Part shown: positions 25,638 through 34,140 of the stretch, in pieces
Position numbering within the stretch: the first letter of the stretch is position 1
How the letters are laid out: the number at the start of each line of letters is the position of its first letter
Origin: CALJDF01 sp038121105
GTDB lineage: Bacteria > Pseudomonadota > Alphaproteobacteria > SHVP01
Direction: 5' to 3'
DNA: 64,000 nucleotides
Assembly (NCBI GenBank): GCA_038121105.1
Contig: JAYONB010000014.1
Location: 1 to 64,000 of the forward strand
Program-made: the position numbers and the translations under genes
Notes under the pieces: generated by a model
Told to the model about the DNA's origin: nothing
Database searches by the model: none
What the model saw: the letters and a program-made list of their open reading frames with translations, nothing else

Positions 25638-26489
25638 ATGTCGATCGAAGTCAGACCTTTACATCAAGCCTTCGGCGCCGAGGTGCGCGGCGTCGATCTG
25701 TCCAAGCCGTTGGATGAAGAGACGTTTGGCGCGGTGCATCGCGCGCATCTCGACCACGGGCTCCTTTTGTTTCGCGATCAGGACCTGACGCCCGAGCAGC
25801 ACAAGGCGTTTAGTTTGCGGTTCGGCGCGCCGGAAATTCACGTGGTGTCGTGGTACCGCCTGCCGGGGCACCCCGAGATCATCGTGGTGTCGAACAAGAA
25901 GGACGCGGACGGCAAGCCGCTGGGCCTGGAAGATGCCGGGCGCTATTGGCATAGCGATATGTCCTACCTGCCGACGCCGGCGCTGGGCTCGATCCTGTAT
26001 GCGTTGGAGGTGCCGCCGACCGGCGGCGATACGATGTTCGCCAGCATGCATGCCGCCTTCGATGCGCTGCCCGATGGGCGCAAAGAAGAACTTTCCAAGA
26101 TGCGGGCGATCCATCACTTCGGCAGTCGGTGGTATCGCGAAAAGGACAAGGCCGGCATTCGGCCGCCGATGACCAAGGAAGAAGAAGAGAAGACCCCGCC
26201 CGTGGACCACCCGATCATCCGCACCCACCCCGAGAACGGGCGCAAGTCGATCTATGCCGGGGGCTTTACGATGGGCGTTGTGGGGATGGAGCAGGAACCG
26301 GCGTTAGAGTTCTTGGACGAGCTCGAGGCCTATATGACGCAAGACGCTTTCGTCCATACGCATCAGTGGCAGGCCGGCGATGTGGTGTTCTGGGATAACC
26401 GCTGCACGATGCACCACGCCACGCCCTACGATCCCGCCCACACCCGGCATATGCACCGCACGACGATCAAGGGCGACGTGCCGGTTTAG
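25638..26489 (+). CDS. TauD/TfdA family 2-oxoglutarate dioxygenase
   Basis: A 283-residue cytoplasmic iron/2-oxoglutarate oxygenase. The triad is visible: HSD in GRYWHSDMSY near residue 102, the distal His in CTMHHATPYD near residue 258, and the co-substrate Arg in MHRTTIKGD near residue 275. The N-terminal EVRGVDLSKPLDEETF matches the family. Members oxidise taurine, herbicides, sulfate esters or amino-acid derivatives; the substrate here is unknown. The ATG at 25638 is preferred over a GTG nine bases earlier because of the GGGCGGG spacing. It forms a likely operon with the tandem hydrolase, which suggests that the two act on related compounds. Confidence 0.88.
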   Translation: MSIEVRPLHQAFGAEVRGVDLSKPLDEETFGAVHRAHLDHGLLLFRDQDLTPEQHKAFSLRFGAPEIHVVSWYRLPGHPEIIVVSNKKDADGKPLGLEDAGRYWHSDMSYLPTPALGSILYALEVPPTGGDTMFASMHAAFDALPDGRKEELSKMRAIHHFGSRWYREKDKAGIRPPMTKEEEEKTPPVDHPIIRTHPENGRKSIYAGGFTMGVVGMEQEPALEFLDELEAYMTQDAFVHTHQWQAGDVVFWDNRCTMHHATPYDPAHTRHMHRTTIKGDVPV

Positions 26490-26682
26490 GGGCTGTTCGG
26501 CGTCAGCCGTTCTTGAACACTTCGCAGGACTGTGCGGCGCCGAGGACATGAAGGTGGTCATATCGTGGCGCGAGGCACTGTCGGGAAATCTTGGGATCCG
26601 CGTATTCGGAAGCAGGATCGGATTATCAGTTCCAGCACCAAATTGCGCTCCAAATCGTGCCGAGAATCTCGACCCACTAGAA

Positions 26683-27183
26683 CTAAAGCCACCGCCGCAC
26701 GCGGGCTTTGTAGGTCGTGTAGGCGTCGCCGAATTTGGCTTCGAGGTAGCGTTCTTCGCGGGCGATGACGCCGTAGCGCATGACGGTCAATAGCACCGGC
26801 AACAGGATGAGCGCCCACCAGGTGTTGGCGACGAACATCAGGCTGAGGTAGATGGCGGTCAGGCCGAGATAGATCGGGTTGCGGGAGTACTTGTAGAGGC
26901 CGTGGGTGACGACCGTGGTGCTGGGCTTGTGGGTTTCGATGTTGGTGCCGGCGCGGCGGAACAGGCGGGTGCCGCCGGCGGCAATGCCGAACCCGATGAC
27001 GAAAAAGATAGCTGCGAGGATCCAGCGCGCCGGTTCGCCGACCATCGCGAGCGGGACCGCGCGGTCGATCAGCGCGGCGGCGATGAGGAAGCCCGCATAA
27101 AGAAAAGGCGGTTGCATGATGACGCCGGGGTTATCCCGGGCGAGGGTGGCGGCGGTGGGGGGCGATTGATTGGGTTGGGTCAT
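26683..27183 (-). CDS. ICMT/PEMT-like membrane methyltransferase
   Basis: A 166-residue polytopic membrane protein of the isoprenylcysteine carboxyl methyltransferase-like family. Four hydrophobic segments are visible (about 25-45, 50-70, 100-120, 122-140). The C-terminal SAM-binding signature is present: THGLYKYSRNPIYLGL near residue 93 and EERYLEAKFGDAYTTYKARVRRW at the end. Bacterial members methylate lipid or small hydrophobic acceptors; the acceptor here is not known. The ATG at 27181-27183 has AAGGAG upstream (27187-27194 region). A perfect 16-base palindrome lies 23 bases upstream and may control it. It stands alone. Confidence 0.82.
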   Translation of the reverse strand: MTQPNQSPPTAATLARDNPGVIMQPPFLYAGFLIAAALIDRAVPLAMVGEPARWILAAIFFVIGFGIAAGGTRLFRRAGTNIETHKPSTTVVTHGLYKYSRNPIYLGLTAIYLSLMFVANTWWALILLPVLLTVMRYGVIAREERYLEAKFGDAYTTYKARVRRWL

Positions 27184-27205
27184 CGCGGCTCCTTTCCCTC
27201 TTAGA

Positions 27206-27221
27206 TATATCGGCCGATATA
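27206..27221. promoter_or_regulatory. Perfect 16-base palindrome upstream of ICMT-like gene
   Basis: TATATCGGCCGATATA is fully self-complementary and lies 23 to 38 bases before the start of the methyltransferase gene, where a promoter -10 or early leader would be. It is the only such perfect palindrome in this part of the window. A dimeric repressor operator is the simplest reading. No regulator gene is adjacent, so the binder is unknown. Confidence 0.55.
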
Positions 27222-27304
27222 GTTTTCAAGGGGTGAGGGACGGTCTTCCCAGGGGTCGAAGGACGGGGTGTTCCAGGATCGGTAAGGACAAGAGGGGACG
27301 GGTC

Positions 27305-27976
27305 TCAGTCGCTGGTGAATTCGACGAGGTCGTAATCGGATTCGAGCAAGTCCCAGCGCACCTTCACGGGGATCAGGTCGGGGCCGCTGTTCCACAGTTC
27401 GATCGGTGGGAATTCTTCGAAGTGCCAGCGGAAGCGGCGGCACGGGAAGGTGCCGGCGGCGACGGTGATCTTTTCGTCGTCGATGAATTCAAAGACGCCG
27501 TGACGGGCGGCCATGATCGGACCGGAGGCGCCGTTGGGCAGGGGCGAGGTGCTGACCATCAGGAAGCTTTGTTTGGCCGGGCCGTCCAGGTTGAAATGCG
27601 CCGGTTTCATCGCATCGCCGCTGACGGGGTGGCCGCCGAAGATGTGCACGGGTTCGTCGAAGGTCATGGTCTGGCGGAGCCTTCCGGCGCCTTTGGTCCA
27701 CGATTCGCACGTTGCGGTGTGCCCGTCGATGAGAAACCAGGCCGATCCTTCATCGGCGCCGCCGACGCTGAGCCGGACGTAGGAATCGATCGGGAACCAG
27801 TTGGCGTCCATCGTGGTGACGACATCGCGCAGGACGGCATCGTCGTCCATTTCGCAGTGGGCACGGTGGGTGCGGGTGCCGTCGGGCTGGACCGTTACGG
27901 TGAACCATTCACGACCGGTTTCGCCCTTGGTGTCGTGGCGGTAGGACAGCTTCCCGCGAAAGTTACGATGGCGCAT
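27305..27976 (-). CDS. Conserved hypothetical cytoplasmic protein
   Basis: A 223-residue protein with no signal peptide and no membrane segment. It is rich in aromatic and beta-prone stretches (LSYRHDTKGETGREWFTVTV, CRRFRWHFEEFPPIELW) and reads as a lipocalin- or DUF3108-like beta-barrel, but I cannot name the family with confidence. The ATG at 27974-27976 is the first in frame. Coding is supported by length, codon bias and a consistent protein sequence. It is separated from the ICMT-like gene by 121 bases and is divergent from the sigma gene. Confidence 0.6.
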   Translation of the reverse strand: MRHRNFRGKLSYRHDTKGETGREWFTVTVQPDGTRTHRAHCEMDDDAVLRDVVTTMDANWFPIDSYVRLSVGGADEGSAWFLIDGHTATCESWTKGAGRLRQTMTFDEPVHIFGGHPVSGDAMKPAHFNLDGPAKQSFLMVSTSPLPNGASGPIMAARHGVFEFIDDEKITVAAGTFPCRRFRWHFEEFPPIELWNSGPDLIPVKVRWDLLESDYDLVEFTSD

Positions 27977-28165
27977 GATGGCGAGACTAACGGGGCGGGG
28001 CGGTAAAGGGCAGCGCGACAGCGATGGGCAATGGAATAGGCGGCGGTGCGAGACGTTTACGCTGCAGCGGGTACGGTCGGACTGGCTTTATATATTGATT
28101 TAAAAAATTACTCTAACTATCTGTTATTTAATATTTAAGCGGCTGAATTGTAGGAAAAAGACCGG

Positions 28166-28663
28166 CTGATTATCGAGCAGATTCCGCGGCTGCGGCGCTA
28201 TGCCCGCGCGCTGACCGGGAATACCCATGCTGCCGAGGATTTGGTGCAGGACTGCCTGGAGCGCGCCTGGAAAAAATTTCACCTGTGGCAGACCGGCAGC
28301 AACATGCGGGCGTGGATGTTCACGATTATGCACAACATCTACGTCAACCAGGTGCGCAAGGCGGTGAGCCGGCCGACGGTCGTGGCGCTGAACGAGTGGA
28401 CCGACGATCGCGGCGTCAAGCCAGTGCAGGAGAAGCGGGTCGAGGTGCGAAACGTCGGCGCCGCGTTGGAAATGCTGCCCGAGGAACAGCGCGCTGTGGT
28501 GTTGCTCGTCGGGCTGGAAGAGTTGAGCTACCAGGAGGTGGCCAAGGTATTGGGTATTCCGATGGGAACCGTGATGTCCCGCCTGTCGCGGGGGCGCGAA
28601 AAATTGCGGAGCTTGGTGGAAGAGAGTGGTGTCGTGGTGAAAGACACGGTGACAGAAAAATGA
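28166..28663 (+). CDS. ECF RNA polymerase sigma factor, non-canonical start
   Basis: An ECF sigma factor of about 165 residues. Region 2 is complete (IPRLRRYARALTGN, AEDLVQDCLERAW, MRAWMFTIMHNIYVNQVR), and region 4 has the HTH (LPEEQRAVVLLVGLEELSY, VAKVLGIPMGTVMSRLSRGREKLR). No ATG, GTG or TTG exists in frame upstream of region 2: the frame opens after a TAG at 28151-28153, and the first normal start codon, TTG at 28241, would delete half of region 2. The best candidate is CTG at 28166 with AGGA at 28152-28155; ATT at 28169 is possible. A recent frameshift or sequence error cannot be excluded. It overlaps the anti-sigma gene by four bases. The upstream 80 bases are strikingly AT-rich. Confidence 0.8.
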   Translation: MIIEQIPRLRRYARALTGNTHAAEDLVQDCLERAWKKFHLWQTGSNMRAWMFTIMHNIYVNQVRKAVSRPTVVALNEWTDDRGVKPVQEKRVEVRNVGAALEMLPEEQRAVVLLVGLEELSYQEVAKVLGIPMGTVMSRLSRGREKLRSLVEESGVVVKDTVTEK

Positions 28664-29421
28664 CCGATCAATCGATCACCGATAACGACCTTCACGCTTA
28701 TGTCGACGGCGAACTCGACGCCGCGCGGCGGGCGGAGGTCGAGGCCCATCTCGCGGCCAACCCGGCAGCGGCGAAAATCGTGCGCGACTATCGCAGCCTG
28801 AACCGCGACTTGCATGAAGCTTTCGACGACGTCCTGAACGAACCGCTCCCGCACGCCATGGTGCGGGTGGCGCGGCGTCGGCCGCTCGAGGCAATGCGCC
28901 GGATCGCCGCGGCGCTGGTTCTGGTCGCCGCAGGGGCGGCGGGGGGCTGGGCACTGAATGACGTCACGTCGCCGCAGAACGACTCGCTTGCCGCGGCTTT
29001 CCCGGCGCGGGCCGGGATTATCCATTCGACGTACTACGCCGAACGGCGCCACGCGGTTGAAGTGGCGGCCGGTGAGAAGCCGCATCTGGTGGCGTGGTTG
29101 AGCAAACGGCTCGGCACCGACGTGGAGATTCCCGATTTGAGCGAGGCCGGCTTTCAGCTGGTGGGCGGGCGGATGTTGCCCGGCGAATCAAAACCCGCCG
29201 CGCATTTCCTATACGAGGATATCGAAGGCGACCGCATCTCGTTGTACATGCGCCATGGCGACACCGGCGGGCGCGACACCGCGTTCTCGTTCGCGTCGAC
29301 CGGCGTTGTCGGCGTCTATTATTGGATCAACGGGCCGACGGGGTATGCGGTAGCCGGTGGGGTCGAACGTGAGGTGTTGCTGAAGGCGGCCAAGATCGTC
29401 TATCGCCAGCTCGGCTACTGA
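28660..29421 (+). CDS. Anti-sigma factor (membrane-bound)
   Basis: A 253-residue protein. The N-terminal cytoplasmic part has an anti-sigma domain (ITDNDLHAYVDGELDAARRAEVEAHLAANP near 6-36) without the HxxxCxxC zinc motif. A single membrane helix lies at about 84-102 (IAAALVLVAAGAAGGWAL). The C-terminal 150 residues would be periplasmic, with FLYEDIEGDRISLYMRHG and a GVYYWINGPTGYAVAGGV end. It should hold the ECF sigma factor inactive until a periplasmic signal is received. The ATG at 28660 overlaps the sigma stop in an ATGA junction, as usual for such pairs. The signal is unknown. Confidence 0.88.
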   Translation: MTDQSITDNDLHAYVDGELDAARRAEVEAHLAANPAAAKIVRDYRSLNRDLHEAFDDVLNEPLPHAMVRVARRRPLEAMRRIAAALVLVAAGAAGGWALNDVTSPQNDSLAAAFPARAGIIHSTYYAERRHAVEVAAGEKPHLVAWLSKRLGTDVEIPDLSEAGFQLVGGRMLPGESKPAAHFLYEDIEGDRISLYMRHGDTGGRDTAFSFASTGVVGVYYWINGPTGYAVAGGVEREVLLKAAKIVYRQLGY

Positions 29422-29463
29422 CCTTCGGTTGAGTTTCACCCCGGCCCGCTCTATGAGGACGGG

Positions 29464-30261
29464 GTGTTGTTCTGGCTCTCCAAGACGTTCTGGATCGTTA
29501 TCGCGCCGTCGAATCTCGCGCTGATCGCGGCCGTTGTCGGCGCGATCCTGTTGTGGACGCGATGGCGCGCGATGGGTCGATGGTTGGTCTCTCTGGGTAT
29601 CGTGGTGTTGGTGGCATTGGCGGTGCTGCCCATCGGGGCGTGGCTGGGATGGCCGCTGGAAAACCGGTTCGCGACGCCCGATCCCATGCCGACCCAGGTC
29701 GACGGAATCATTTTGTTGGGTGGGGCCTCGAATGTGTCCCAGACCCGCGCCCGCGGTTTTGTCTCGGTCAACGAGGCTGCCGACCGGATGATTGCATTCG
29801 TCGATCTGGCGCAACGTTATCCTGATGCGAGGCTCGCCTATACCGGTGGCACCGGATCACTGCGGCCCGAAGCCATGCGCGAGGCCGATGTTGCGCGGAT
29901 GGCCTTGCGCACGATGGGGTTGGATGTTGACCGAGTCGTTTTCGAACGAGAGTCGCGCAATACATTCGAGAACGCGCAAAACTTGAAGCCGCTTATCGAA
30001 CCGAAAGCGGGCGAAACATGGCTGTTGATTATGAGTGCGCTCAACATGCCGCGCGCCGCGGGGGTGTTTCGTGCGGCGGATTGGCCGGTGATTCCCTATC
30101 CGGTGGATCATGCCTACGGGGTCGAGCCACCGGGCGTGTCGCTCGATTGGGATTTGGCCGGGCGGGCGAATTCCGCACAACGTGTGTTGCGCGAATGGAT
30201 CGGACTCGTTGTATACCGTGTACTCGGGCGAACGGACGCGCTGTTTCCCGAGGCGACCTAG
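29464..30261 (+). CDS. YdcF/ElyC-type DUF218 membrane protein
   Basis: A 265-residue protein with two N-terminal membrane helices (about 8-30 and 38-60) and a DUF218 domain (about 78-240). DUF218 hallmarks: VDGIILLGG near residue 79, YTGGTGS near residue 130, ESRNTFENAQNLKPLI near residue 164 and the VIPYPVDHAY segment near 212. Related proteins (ElyC, SanA) affect envelope integrity and peptidoglycan precursor handling; the reaction is not settled. The start is GTG at 29464, just after GAGG. It follows the anti-sigma gene after 42 bases and precedes a lytic transglycosylase, which suits an envelope role. Confidence 0.82.
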   Translation: MLFWLSKTFWIVIAPSNLALIAAVVGAILLWTRWRAMGRWLVSLGIVVLVALAVLPIGAWLGWPLENRFATPDPMPTQVDGIILLGGASNVSQTRARGFVSVNEAADRMIAFVDLAQRYPDARLAYTGGTGSLRPEAMREADVARMALRTMGLDVDRVVFERESRNTFENAQNLKPLIEPKAGETWLLIMSALNMPRAAGVFRAADWPVIPYPVDHAYGVEPPGVSLDWDLAGRANSAQRVLREWIGLVVYRVLGRTDALFPEAT

Positions 30262-30285
30262 GGGCGAACGAAAAAGGAGTTGAGG

Positions 30286-31281
30286 GTGCGGGCATTTCTG
30301 GGATTGGCGATCGGCGTGATGGTGTTGCTCGGCGCGCAGGGCGCCGGTGCCGCCGAAAAAGAAACCGTCACCTTCGACATGGAGAAATGGCGCGTCTGGC
30401 TGGACGACGTACGTTCAGAGGCCGGGGCCAAAGGCATTAAGCCGTCGATCGTGGATCAGGCGTTGACCGGGATCGATCCGATCCCGCGCATTATCGAACT
30501 CGACCGTCGCCAACCCGAATTCACGTTGACCTTCGCGCAGTACGTCGAGCGCGTGGTGCCTGATCGGCGGGTGCAAAAGGGCCGCGAAATGTTGGCGCAG
30601 CATCGCGCGCTGCTGGAGAAAGTCGGCAGCGAAATCGGTGTACAGCCGCGCTTCATCGTCGCGCTCTGGGGCATCGAAACAGATTTCGGTCGGCTGACCG
30701 GCGGGTTCAACGTGGTCAACGCGCTGGCGACACTCGCGTTTGACGGGCGCCGCAGCGCCTATTTCCGCAAAGAACTGTTCGACGCGTTGCAAATTCTCGA
30801 TGAGGGCCACATCGCCCCGGACAAGATGACCGGGTCGTGGGCCGGCGCGATGGGGCAGGCGCAGTTCATGCCCTCGAGTTTCGTGAATTTCGCGATCGAC
30901 TACGACAAGGATGGCCGGCGCGACATCTGGACGACCCAGGCGGACGTGTTCGGCTCGGCGGCCAACTACCTCAAACGGGTGGGCTGGAAAGACGACGAGA
31001 CCTGGGGCCGTGAAGTGCGTTTGCCGACAGGGTTCGATGCCGGCTTGGCCGAAGCGAAAGAGATCAAGCCGATCGGAGCATGGCAGGCGATGGGCGTACG
31101 GAACCTCGACGGTAGCGACCTGCCGACCCGCCAACTGGCGGCGCAAATCGTTATCCCCGATGGGCCGGAAGGGCGGGCCTTCATGGTCTACGACAACTTC
31201 CGGGCGACGTTGCGCTGGAACCGGTCGAACTATTTCGCACTTGCGGTCGGGTTGCTCTCGGACCGGATTGGCGGTAACTAA
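30286..31281 (+). CDS. Lytic murein transglycosylase, MltB type (GH103)
   Basis: A 331-residue exported enzyme that cleaves the glycan strand of peptidoglycan with formation of an anhydro end. The signal peptide is about 1-23 (ending GAGAA), with no lipobox, so it is a soluble periplasmic form. The SLT_2 domain covers most of the protein: catalytic Glu in VALWGIETDFGR near residue 126, WAGAMGQAQFMPSSF near residue 186 and DGRRDIW near residue 208. The GTG at 30286 has GGAG six bases upstream; a TTG at 30280 is too close to that site. It precedes rlpA and a DD-carboxypeptidase, all wall genes. Confidence 0.9.
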   Translation: MRAFLGLAIGVMVLLGAQGAGAAEKETVTFDMEKWRVWLDDVRSEAGAKGIKPSIVDQALTGIDPIPRIIELDRRQPEFTLTFAQYVERVVPDRRVQKGREMLAQHRALLEKVGSEIGVQPRFIVALWGIETDFGRLTGGFNVVNALATLAFDGRRSAYFRKELFDALQILDEGHIAPDKMTGSWAGAMGQAQFMPSSFVNFAIDYDKDGRRDIWTTQADVFGSAANYLKRVGWKDDETWGREVRLPTGFDAGLAEAKEIKPIGAWQAMGVRNLDGSDLPTRQLAAQIVIPDGPEGRAFMVYDNFRATLRWNRSNYFALAVGLLSDRIGGN

Positions 31282-31322
31282 GACCAACCACATCCTGGGT
31301 CGATCGGAGCAACAAACACAAT

Positions 31323-32276
31323 ATGATGGGGTGGGTGCGTGCCGCCCGCGGCGGAGCCGCGGTTATGACGTTGCTTGTGCTGGGCGCCTGCGCGCAGACC
31401 CAGCTTGCGGTCCATGCGATCAAAGAGGCCCAAAAACGCGGCGACCAAAAGGAAGTTGCCGGCATTGCGCCGAACGGCGTGCCCATCGGTCCCGGCGGGG
31501 TCTACAAGGTCGGCAATCCTTATGAGATCAAGGGCGTACGGTATTTCCCCGAGGTCGACGGCGACTACGACGAAACCGGCGTGGCGTCTTGGTATGGACC
31601 GGGCTTCCATCAAAAGACCACCGCGAACGGGGAGACCTACGACCAAAACGATTTGACGGCGGCGCACAAGACGTTGCCGATGCCGAGCTACGTGCGCGTC
31701 ACCAACCTGGAGAACGGTCGAGCAATGGTGCTCCGGGTCAACGACCGTGGCCCCTACGCGCATGGCCGAATCATCGATGTATCGCGGCGAGCGGCGCAGC
31801 TGCTGGGCTTCGAAAGGCAAGGTACGGCCAAGGTTCGCGTCGAGATCGTCGACCAAGGCACCAAGGGATTCGTTGCCGAGAAGCCTGTGACCACCCAAGA
31901 GGAACGCGACGCCGTATCGGCCGTGCCGGTGGCCAAAGTCGAAACCGCGACACTGGCGCCACCGCCCGGGGTGGCCGAAGCGCCCGCGCCGGTGGTCGAA
32001 CCGCCGCCGCCCGCGCAGGTAGCCATGGTGTCGGTAGAGCCGAGCGATCTCTACGTGCAGGCCGGCGCGTTTACCCGTTTCGACAACGCCAACCGCCTGG
32101 CGGCGCGCCTGTTTTCGTTCGGCGAGACCAAAATTCAGTCGGCTATCGTCGGCGAGACGGAATTTTTTCGGGTCCGGATCGGACCGCTCGCCTCCGTCGA
32201 GGAGGCCGATGCCGTATTGGCGAACATGATCGGATCGGGTTTTCCCGAGGCGCGTATTGTTGTCGGTCCGCGCTGA
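31323..32276 (+). CDS. rlpA: RlpA-family septal lytic transglycosylase lipoprotein with SPOR domain
   Basis: A 317-residue outer-membrane lipoprotein. The lipobox LGAC puts the acylated Cys at residue 23. A double-psi beta-barrel follows (about 84-180): GVASWYGPGFHQKTTANGETYD, LPMPSYVRVTN, VNDRGPYAHGRIIDVS, with the catalytic Glu and Asp of active RlpA present. Then comes a Pro/Ala-rich linker (about 195-240) and a C-terminal SPOR domain (about 245-315, SDLYVQAGAFTRFDNANRLA), which binds denuded septal glycan. Active RlpA cleaves glycan lacking stem peptides. The ATG at 31323 lies 41 bases after the MltB-type gene; the next gene is a DD-carboxypeptidase. Confidence 0.9.
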   Translation: MMGWVRAARGGAAVMTLLVLGACAQTQLAVHAIKEAQKRGDQKEVAGIAPNGVPIGPGGVYKVGNPYEIKGVRYFPEVDGDYDETGVASWYGPGFHQKTTANGETYDQNDLTAAHKTLPMPSYVRVTNLENGRAMVLRVNDRGPYAHGRIIDVSRRAAQLLGFERQGTAKVRVEIVDQGTKGFVAEKPVTTQEERDAVSAVPVAKVETATLAPPPGVAEAPAPVVEPPPPAQVAMVSVEPSDLYVQAGAFTRFDNANRLAARLFSFGETKIQSAIVGETEFFRVRIGPLASVEEADAVLANMIGSGFPEARIVVGPR

Positions 32277-32349
32277 CGCGGTGCCATCGAATTGACCCAT
32301 TCCCGTATATGGTGGGTTTGCACGTTTACTGAGACATCGGACAAGGCAC

Positions 32350-33498
32350 ATGGTGACTAGGTTTTCATTTCTGATCTTGGCGCTGATCGCGGTCGGTCTA
32401 TTGGGCGGGCGACCGGCGGGGGCGCAGAATGTCGAGACGCCGGCGACGCATGCGGTGATGATCGATCTGGCGACCGGTGCGACCTTGTTCGAAAAGAATG
32501 CCGATGCGCTGATGCCGCCGGCGTCGATGAGCAAATTGATGACGCTGCTGATGGTCTTCGAGCGGCTGGAGGATGGCTCGCTCGCGCTGGACGATACGAT
32601 GCGGGTGAGCGAGGCCGCCTGGCGGATGGGGGGCTCGCGGATGTTCGTCGAGCCCAACTCCCGGGTAACGGTGTCGGACTTGCTGCGCGGCGTCATTGTG
32701 CAGTCGGGCAACGATGCCAGCGTGGTGTTTGCCGAAGGCTTGGCCGGCACCGAGGAAGCCTTTGCCGAGGAGATGAACCGGCGGGCGGCGGAGATCGGGT
32801 TGACCAACTCGACGTTTCGCAACGCGACGGGGTGGCCTGACCCCGAGCACCGCACCACGGCACGCGATCTGGCGACCATCGCGGCGCGAATGATTCGCGA
32901 GCATCCGATGTACTACGCAATCTTCAAAGAAAAAGAATTCACCTACAACGACATCAAACAGGGCAACCGCAATCCGTTGCTTTACAAGGATATCGGCGCA
33001 GATGGGCTAAAGACGGGGCATACCGAAGAGTCAGGGTATGGGCTTGTCGCCTCGGCCGAGCGTAAGGGTCGGCGTTTGATTCTGGTGGTCAACGGGCTGG
33101 AGAGCGTCAATCAGCGATCGCGCGAGAGCGAACGTTTGATCGACATGGGCTTTCGCGATTTCAACAACTATTCGCTGTTTTCGGCGAACGATGTTGTCGA
33201 AGACGCGCAGGTCTGGCTCGGCGCCGAGGCCACCGTGCCGCTGATTCTGGAAGACGATGTGTTGTTGACGATGTCGCGCAAGGCCCGTCGCGACATGACG
33301 GTCACCGTCGCTTACGAAAGCCCGATCGCCGCGCCGATTGCCAAGGGCGCACGGGTCGCCGAATTGCGGATCGAAGCGCCGGACATGGAGCCCATCGTAC
33401 ACGATTTGGTTGCGGGCGAAGCGGTCGACCGGCTTGGTTTCGTCGGCCGACTGGGCGCGGCCATCAGCCATATCGTTTGGGGCAGCCAAAGCCCTTAG
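32350..33498 (+). CDS. D-alanyl-D-alanine carboxypeptidase (PBP5/6 type)
   Basis: A 382-residue low-molecular-mass penicillin-binding protein that trims the terminal D-Ala of stem peptides. The signal peptide ends near residue 25 (AGAQ). The three active-site motifs are visible: SMSK near residue 60 (SxxK), SGN near residue 120 and KTG in DGLKTGHTEES near residue 222. A C-terminal PBP5-like beta domain (about 285-375) ends in a possible amphipathic anchor (RLGAAISHIVWG). It lies between rlpA and tmk, a common alphaproteobacterial order. Confidence 0.92.
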   Translation: MVTRFSFLILALIAVGLLGGRPAGAQNVETPATHAVMIDLATGATLFEKNADALMPPASMSKLMTLLMVFERLEDGSLALDDTMRVSEAAWRMGGSRMFVEPNSRVTVSDLLRGVIVQSGNDASVVFAEGLAGTEEAFAEEMNRRAAEIGLTNSTFRNATGWPDPEHRTTARDLATIAARMIREHPMYYAIFKEKEFTYNDIKQGNRNPLLYKDIGADGLKTGHTEESGYGLVASAERKGRRLILVVNGLESVNQRSRESERLIDMGFRDFNNYSLFSANDVVEDAQVWLGAEATVPLILEDDVLLTMSRKARRDMTVTVAYESPIAAPIAKGARVAELRIEAPDMEPIVHDLVAGEAVDRLGFVGRLGAAISHIVWGSQSP

Positions 33499-33507
33499 GG
33501 AAATGTC

Positions 33508-34137
33508 GTGGCACGGGGTCGATTCATTACTTTTGAAGGCGGCGAGGGCGCCGGAAAATCGACCCAAGTCGGGTTGCTGAGCGCGCGGCTGCGCGCGGCC
33601 GGCCACGACGTTATCGCCACCCGAGAACCCGGCGGATCCGACGGCGCGATGGAAATCCGGCGACTGTTGGTCGAAGGGCCACCCGAGCGCTGGGCGCCGT
33701 TGAGCGAACTGTTGCTGCACAACGCGGCGCGTCACGATCATGTCCAAAGAACCGTCGCGCCGGCGCTGAATGCCGGTACATGGGTGGTATGCGACCGGTT
33801 TGCCGATTCGACCATGGCCTATCAGGGCTATGCCCAGGACGTGGACTTGAAAACGGTGGCGCAGATCAACCGCTGGGCGGCGGGCGACGTATGGCCGGAC
33901 CTCACGATCGTGCTCGATCTGCCGGTGGAGGAGGGATTGGCGCGGGCGCAAGAGCGGCGCGACGCCGAGGACCGCTACGAGCGGATGGGATCGCGGTTCC
34001 ACGAGCGTATTCGCGCGGCGTTCCTCGACATCGCGAAAGACAATCCGGAGCGTTGCGTGGTGGTTGGGGCGGCCGCGGCGCCCGATCAGGTGGCGGCGCA
34101 GGTCTGGGACAGCGTGCAAGCGCGGCTTAGTATCTGA
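33508..34137 (+). CDS. tmk: Thymidylate kinase
   Basis: A 209-residue kinase that phosphorylates dTMP to dTDP. The P-loop FEGGEGAGKSTQ is at about residues 8-19, the DRF/Y motif in VVCDRFADSTMAYQGY near residue 93, and the lid in RRDAEDRYERMG near residue 150. The length is standard. It starts with GTG at 33508, nine bases after the carboxypeptidase stop, with AGGGA upstream. It precedes holB by three bases, an arrangement often seen (tmk-holB). Confidence 0.94.
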   Translation: MARGRFITFEGGEGAGKSTQVGLLSARLRAAGHDVIATREPGGSDGAMEIRRLLVEGPPERWAPLSELLLHNAARHDHVQRTVAPALNAGTWVVCDRFADSTMAYQGYAQDVDLKTVAQINRWAAGDVWPDLTIVLDLPVEEGLARAQERRDAEDRYERMGSRFHERIRAAFLDIAKDNPERCVVVGAAAAPDQVAAQVWDSVQARLSI

Positions 34138-34140
34138 AGC

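Noticed and set aside
28241..28663. ECF sigma start at TTG 28241
   Set aside because: It would remove the first helices of region 2, whose codons continue cleanly upstream to 28154.
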